From Campylobacterales bacterium (GTDB taxonomy: Bacteria; Campylobacterota; Campylobacteria; Campylobacterales; Arcobacteraceae): a stretch of DNA of 8,277 nucleotides. Of the stretch, positions 6,166 through 8,277 are shown piece after piece. Location: assembly GCA_019752775.1 (NCBI GenBank), contig JAIELU010000174.1:1-8277 (forward strand), given 5' to 3'. Each line of letters opens with the position of its first letter. The first letter of the stretch is position 1. The notes beneath the pieces were generated by a model that was not told the DNA's origin, did no database searches, and saw only the letters and a list, made by a program, of their open reading frames with translations. The translations under genes and the position numbers were made by a program.

Positions 6166-6188
6166 AAGAAGAAAACTCTTCTTTTAAA
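6161..6188 (+). terminator. Terminator overlapping the dsbD stop
   Basis: TTTAAAAGAAG and CTTCTTTTAAA form an 11-bp perfect stem with the 6-base loop AAAACT. The right arm supplies the T tract. The stop codon TAA lies inside the left arm. A-rich hairpins of this layout are typical in this very AT-rich type of genome. Confidence 0.65.
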
Positions 6189-6199
6189 TAATATTTCTC

Positions 6200-6205
6200 T
6201 ATAAT
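6200..6205 (+). promoter_or_regulatory. -10 box for TauE/SafE gene
   Basis: A perfect TATAAT lies 18 bases upstream of the ATG at 6224, just after the dsbD terminator. The start of transcription would be near 6212, giving a very short leader that carries the TTAGGA ribosome binding site. Confidence 0.5.
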
Positions 6206-6223
6206 AAAATTTTAGGATTTATT

Positions 6224-6970
6224 ATGGAACTCTCAACTGATTTTTTAATTATTTTTTCAACAATTATATTTGTTTCTTCTTTAGTTCATGGAAGCATTGG
6301 ATTTGGTTTTCCAATGATTGCAACTCCTTTATTGGCTATGGTTACAGATATGAAAACTGCAATTTTGTATATAGCAATTCCAACACTTTTGATTAATCTT
6401 ATTTCAATTTATAGTGAGGGAAATTTTTTAGAAGCAATAAAAAGATTTTATCCTTTGGCCCTTATTGGAATGATTGGAAGTGCAATTGGTACACAAATAC
6501 TTATTTATTCTAGTTCTGAACTTTTTAAATTATTGTTAGCTTTTTCAATTCTTTTATATCTTTTTATTCAAAAGTTTAAAATACAAATGAAATGGATAGG
6601 AGAAAAGAAAACATTATCAATGGTAGTTTTTGGATTAATTGCTGGAATAATAGGTGGTTTAACAAATGTAATGGCTTCAATTTTGATAATTTATTCTCTT
6701 GAATCAAAACACTCAAAAAAAGAGATAATTCAATCTACAAATTTATGTTTTTTATTTGGTAAAGTTACTCAAATAGTGCTTTTTACTTTTCATGGTTCAT
6801 TTACTTATGAGTTGTTGACTTTATCTTTTAGTAGTTTGATTATTGTTGTAATTGCTATGTTTGTTGGGCTTAAAATAAAAGATAAAATGCCAAAAGAGAG
6901 TTATGTAAAAGTTGTAAAAGTAGTTTTATTTTTGATAGCTTGTGTTTTGATTTATCAAACAATGATTTAA
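6224..6970 (+). CDS. TauE/SafE-family membrane permease (putative sulfite/organosulfur exporter)
   Basis: This 248-residue inner-membrane protein has about eight hydrophobic segments and almost no soluble part. The family is recognised by the first repeat's motif, HGSIGFGFPMIATPLLA (22-38), and its counterpart in the second half, GLIAGIIGGLTNVMASILIIYSL (137-159). These are the two inverted-repeat cores of TauE/SafE proteins. A charged cytoplasmic loop between them (about 117-130, QKFKIQMKWIGEKK) is also typical. Family members export sulfite, sulfoacetate or related anions, but many relatives have untested substrates, and the sequence does not settle this one. It has its own -10 box behind the dsbD terminator, and a strong hairpin just after the stop, so it is probably transcribed alone. 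The nearby rhodanese and thiol-reduction genes make a sulfur role plausible by context only. Confidence 0.85.
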   Translation: MELSTDFLIIFSTIIFVSSLVHGSIGFGFPMIATPLLAMVTDMKTAILYIAIPTLLINLISIYSEGNFLEAIKRFYPLALIGMIGSAIGTQILIYSSSELFKLLLAFSILLYLFIQKFKIQMKWIGEKKTLSMVVFGLIAGIIGGLTNVMASILIIYSLESKHSKKEIIQSTNLCFLFGKVTQIVLFTFHGSFTYELLTLSFSSLIIVVIAMFVGLKIKDKMPKESYVKVVKVVLFLIACVLIYQTMI

Positions 6971-6994
6971 AAGAGAGAAAACTCTCTTTTAAAT
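6965..6994. terminator. Bidirectional terminator between convergent transporter genes
   Basis: ATTTAAAAGAGAG and CTCTCTTTTAAAT form a perfect 13-bp stem with an AAAA loop. It sits across the TauE/SafE stop codon and ends three bases from the stop of the minus-strand carrier gene. Each strand offers a T-rich right arm, so it can serve both genes. Confidence 0.75.
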
Positions 6995-6996
6995 TT

Positions 6997-8277
6997 TTAA
7001 ATAAATATAAATGCACCTAAAATCATAACTGCAAGATATAAAGATCCAAATATTGCTCCTAAAGCCCACCATCTGCCTTGAGAAATATATCCAGCTCCAT
7101 ACCAAATAGGTGATGGACCTGTTCCATACGGAGTTATAATTCCCATAACACCTAAACTTCCTGCAAGAATAATTGTAAATGGCACAATTTGTTCAGGAGT
7201 TAATAAATTAACTGCAATTGCCATAAAGATTGGAATAAGTGCAGTAACATGTGCAGTAACACTAGCAAAAAAGTAGTGTAACAAGAAAAATAAAACAAGT
7301 AATGAAATAATAAGAGTTGTTGGAGTCATTCCTGATAACATTGTTTGTGTATTTGCTCCAATCCAAGCTAAAACCCCAACCTTTTGAAGTCCAGCTGCCA
7401 TTGCAACTAAAGATGAGAACCAAATTAATACATCAAATGCAGCTTTATTTGAAATTAAATCATCCCAAGTAATTACATTTGTTAAAACCATAATAGCAAC
7501 AATTGAAATAGCTACAGTTGTTGCATCTACTCCAAACTCTTTTCCAAATATCCAAAGAATCAAAGCAACAGTAGCAAGAATACCCATTAAATACTCTTTA
7601 AATGTAACAGGACCTAATATTTTAAGTTCTTCTTTTGCCCAAGCTGGAGCTTCTGGAGATTTTTTTTGAGTTGGTGGGTAAACTACATAAGCTAACCATG
7701 GAGTTAATAAAAAAAGTGGAATCATAAGTGGTAACATAACTGATGACCATTCTACCCAACTAATCGCATGACCTGTACTTTTAGTGATTAAATCAACTGC
7801 AAGTAAATTTGGAGCAAGAGCTGTTAAGAACATAGAACTTGTAACACAAGTAGTTGCAATTGCAACCCATGAAATATAAGCACCTAATTTTCTTGGATCC
7901 TTATCTGGATATGAATCAAAAATATGTGGAATATTAATAGCCACAGGGTAAACCGAACCACCACTTCTTGCTGTATTTGATGGCATAAATGGAGCTAAAA
8001 CTAAATCTGAAAATGCAACTGCATATCCAAGACCTAATGAACTTTTACCCATATATCTAATCATAATTAACGATACCCTTTTTCCAAGACCTGTTTTTTT
8101 GTAACCAAGTGCAAACATAAATGCTGCAAAAATTAACCAAATAACACTATTTGAAAAACCAGATAACGCCCAAGCTATACCATCTTTTGGACTTCCAATT
8201 AGTCCTAAAAGAGCAACCAAACAAATACCTGTGAAACCAACAAGTGCCGCTGGAACTGGTTCTAAAATAAGACCAAC
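6997..8277 (-). CDS. DASS-family anion:sodium symporter or exchanger, dicarboxylate type (5' end outside window)
   Basis: This inner-membrane carrier belongs to the divalent anion:sodium symporter family (SLC13-like; CitT/TtdT and plastid 2-oxoglutarate/malate translocator branch). The frame stays open to the window edge, giving 426 residues without a start. The TTG at 8220 is internal because LEPVPAALVGFTG, typical family sequence, precedes it. Relatives are about 470-490 residues, so some 50-60 are missing. Key features are the first SNT motif in FMPSNTARSGGSVYPVA (about 98-114) and the second-half motif TPYGTGPSPIWYGAGY (about 382-397), both forming the substrate and cation sites. A charged cytoplasmic loop with QKKSPEAPAWAKEE (about 204-217) separates the halves. 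The likely substrates are C4 or C5/C6 carboxylates such as malate, 2-oxoglutarate, tartrate or citrate; sequence alone cannot choose, nor decide symport versus exchange. Confidence 0.9.
   Translation of the reverse strand, partial: VGLILEPVPAALVGFTGICLVALLGLIGSPKDGIAWALSGFSNSVIWLIFAAFMFALGYKKTGLGKRVSLIMIRYMGKSSLGLGYAVAFSDLVLAPFMPSNTARSGGSVYPVAINIPHIFDSYPDKDPRKLGAYISWVAIATTCVTSSMFLTALAPNLLAVDLITKSTGHAISWVEWSSVMLPLMIPLFLLTPWLAYVVYPPTQKKSPEAPAWAKEELKILGPVTFKEYLMGILATVALILWIFGKEFGVDATTVAISIVAIMVLTNVITWDDLISNKAAFDVLIWFSSLVAMAAGLQKVGVLAWIGANTQTMLSGMTPTTLIISLLVLFFLLHYFFASVTAHVTALIPIFMAIAVNLLTPEQIVPFTIILAGSLGVMGIITPYGTGPSPIWYGAGYISQGRWWALGAIFGSLYLAVMILGAFIFI

Noticed and set aside
8218..8220. TTG at 8220 as the start of the minus-strand carrier
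   Set aside because: The frame runs on to the window edge with family-like LEPVPAALVG sequence, so the true start lies outside.
1..8277. CRISPR arrays, tRNA or rRNA genes, insertion sequences
   Set aside because: I saw no spaced direct repeats, cloverleaf sequence, transposase or terminal inverted repeats anywhere in the window.

Overview
The window is AT-rich throughout (well under 30% G+C by eye). Ribosome binding sites are short and A-rich, and codon use strongly favours A/T-ending codons. Together with the gene families present, this suggests a Campylobacterota chromosome, most likely Arcobacter/Aliarcobacter. That assignment is inference from composition and gene content; no rRNA or other marker is present. 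Genes are tightly packed. The only gaps over 100 bases are divergent or promoter regions, and there are no tRNAs, insertion sequences, CRISPR arrays or prophage genes.

Left part (1-3548, + strand): the 3' end of a phosphatidylserine decarboxylase gene (psd) is followed closely by a membrane-anchored GGDEF-EAL gene. That gene is split into two frames by what looks like a single missing A near base 1035. Its GGDEF motif is degenerate, while the EAL domain keeps all expected catalytic residues, so the ancestral protein was probably a c-di-GMP phosphodiesterase. Next come a 74-residue protein of unknown function and a promoter with an extended -10 element. A RimB-like retropepsin-type protease gene and rimK, the ATP-grasp ligase that adds glutamate to ribosomal protein S6, follow. 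Having a c-di-GMP enzyme, a small protein, RimB and RimK side by side recalls the RimABK system of Pseudomonas and is the most interesting feature here.

Middle part (3549-6188): a small single-domain rhodanese gene on the - strand converges on rimK, with a hairpin between them. It is divergent from a two-gene operon for periplasmic thiol reduction: a secreted thioredoxin with a CPPC active site, then full-length dsbD with its alpha, membrane and gamma domains. DsbD would pass cytoplasmic electrons to the periplasm, and the secreted thioredoxin is a natural partner. An 11-bp inverted repeat overlapping the dsbD stop looks like the operon terminator.

Right part (6189-8277): a TauE/SafE-family membrane permease gene with its own -10 box runs convergently towards a DASS-family (SodiT/CitT-like) dicarboxylate carrier gene on the - strand. 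The carrier gene's 5' end lies outside the window. A 13-bp hairpin between the two stop codons could terminate transcription from both sides. Rhodanese, thioredoxin/DsbD and TauE/SafE give this half a loose sulfur/thiol theme, but the separate promoters and terminators argue against one operon.
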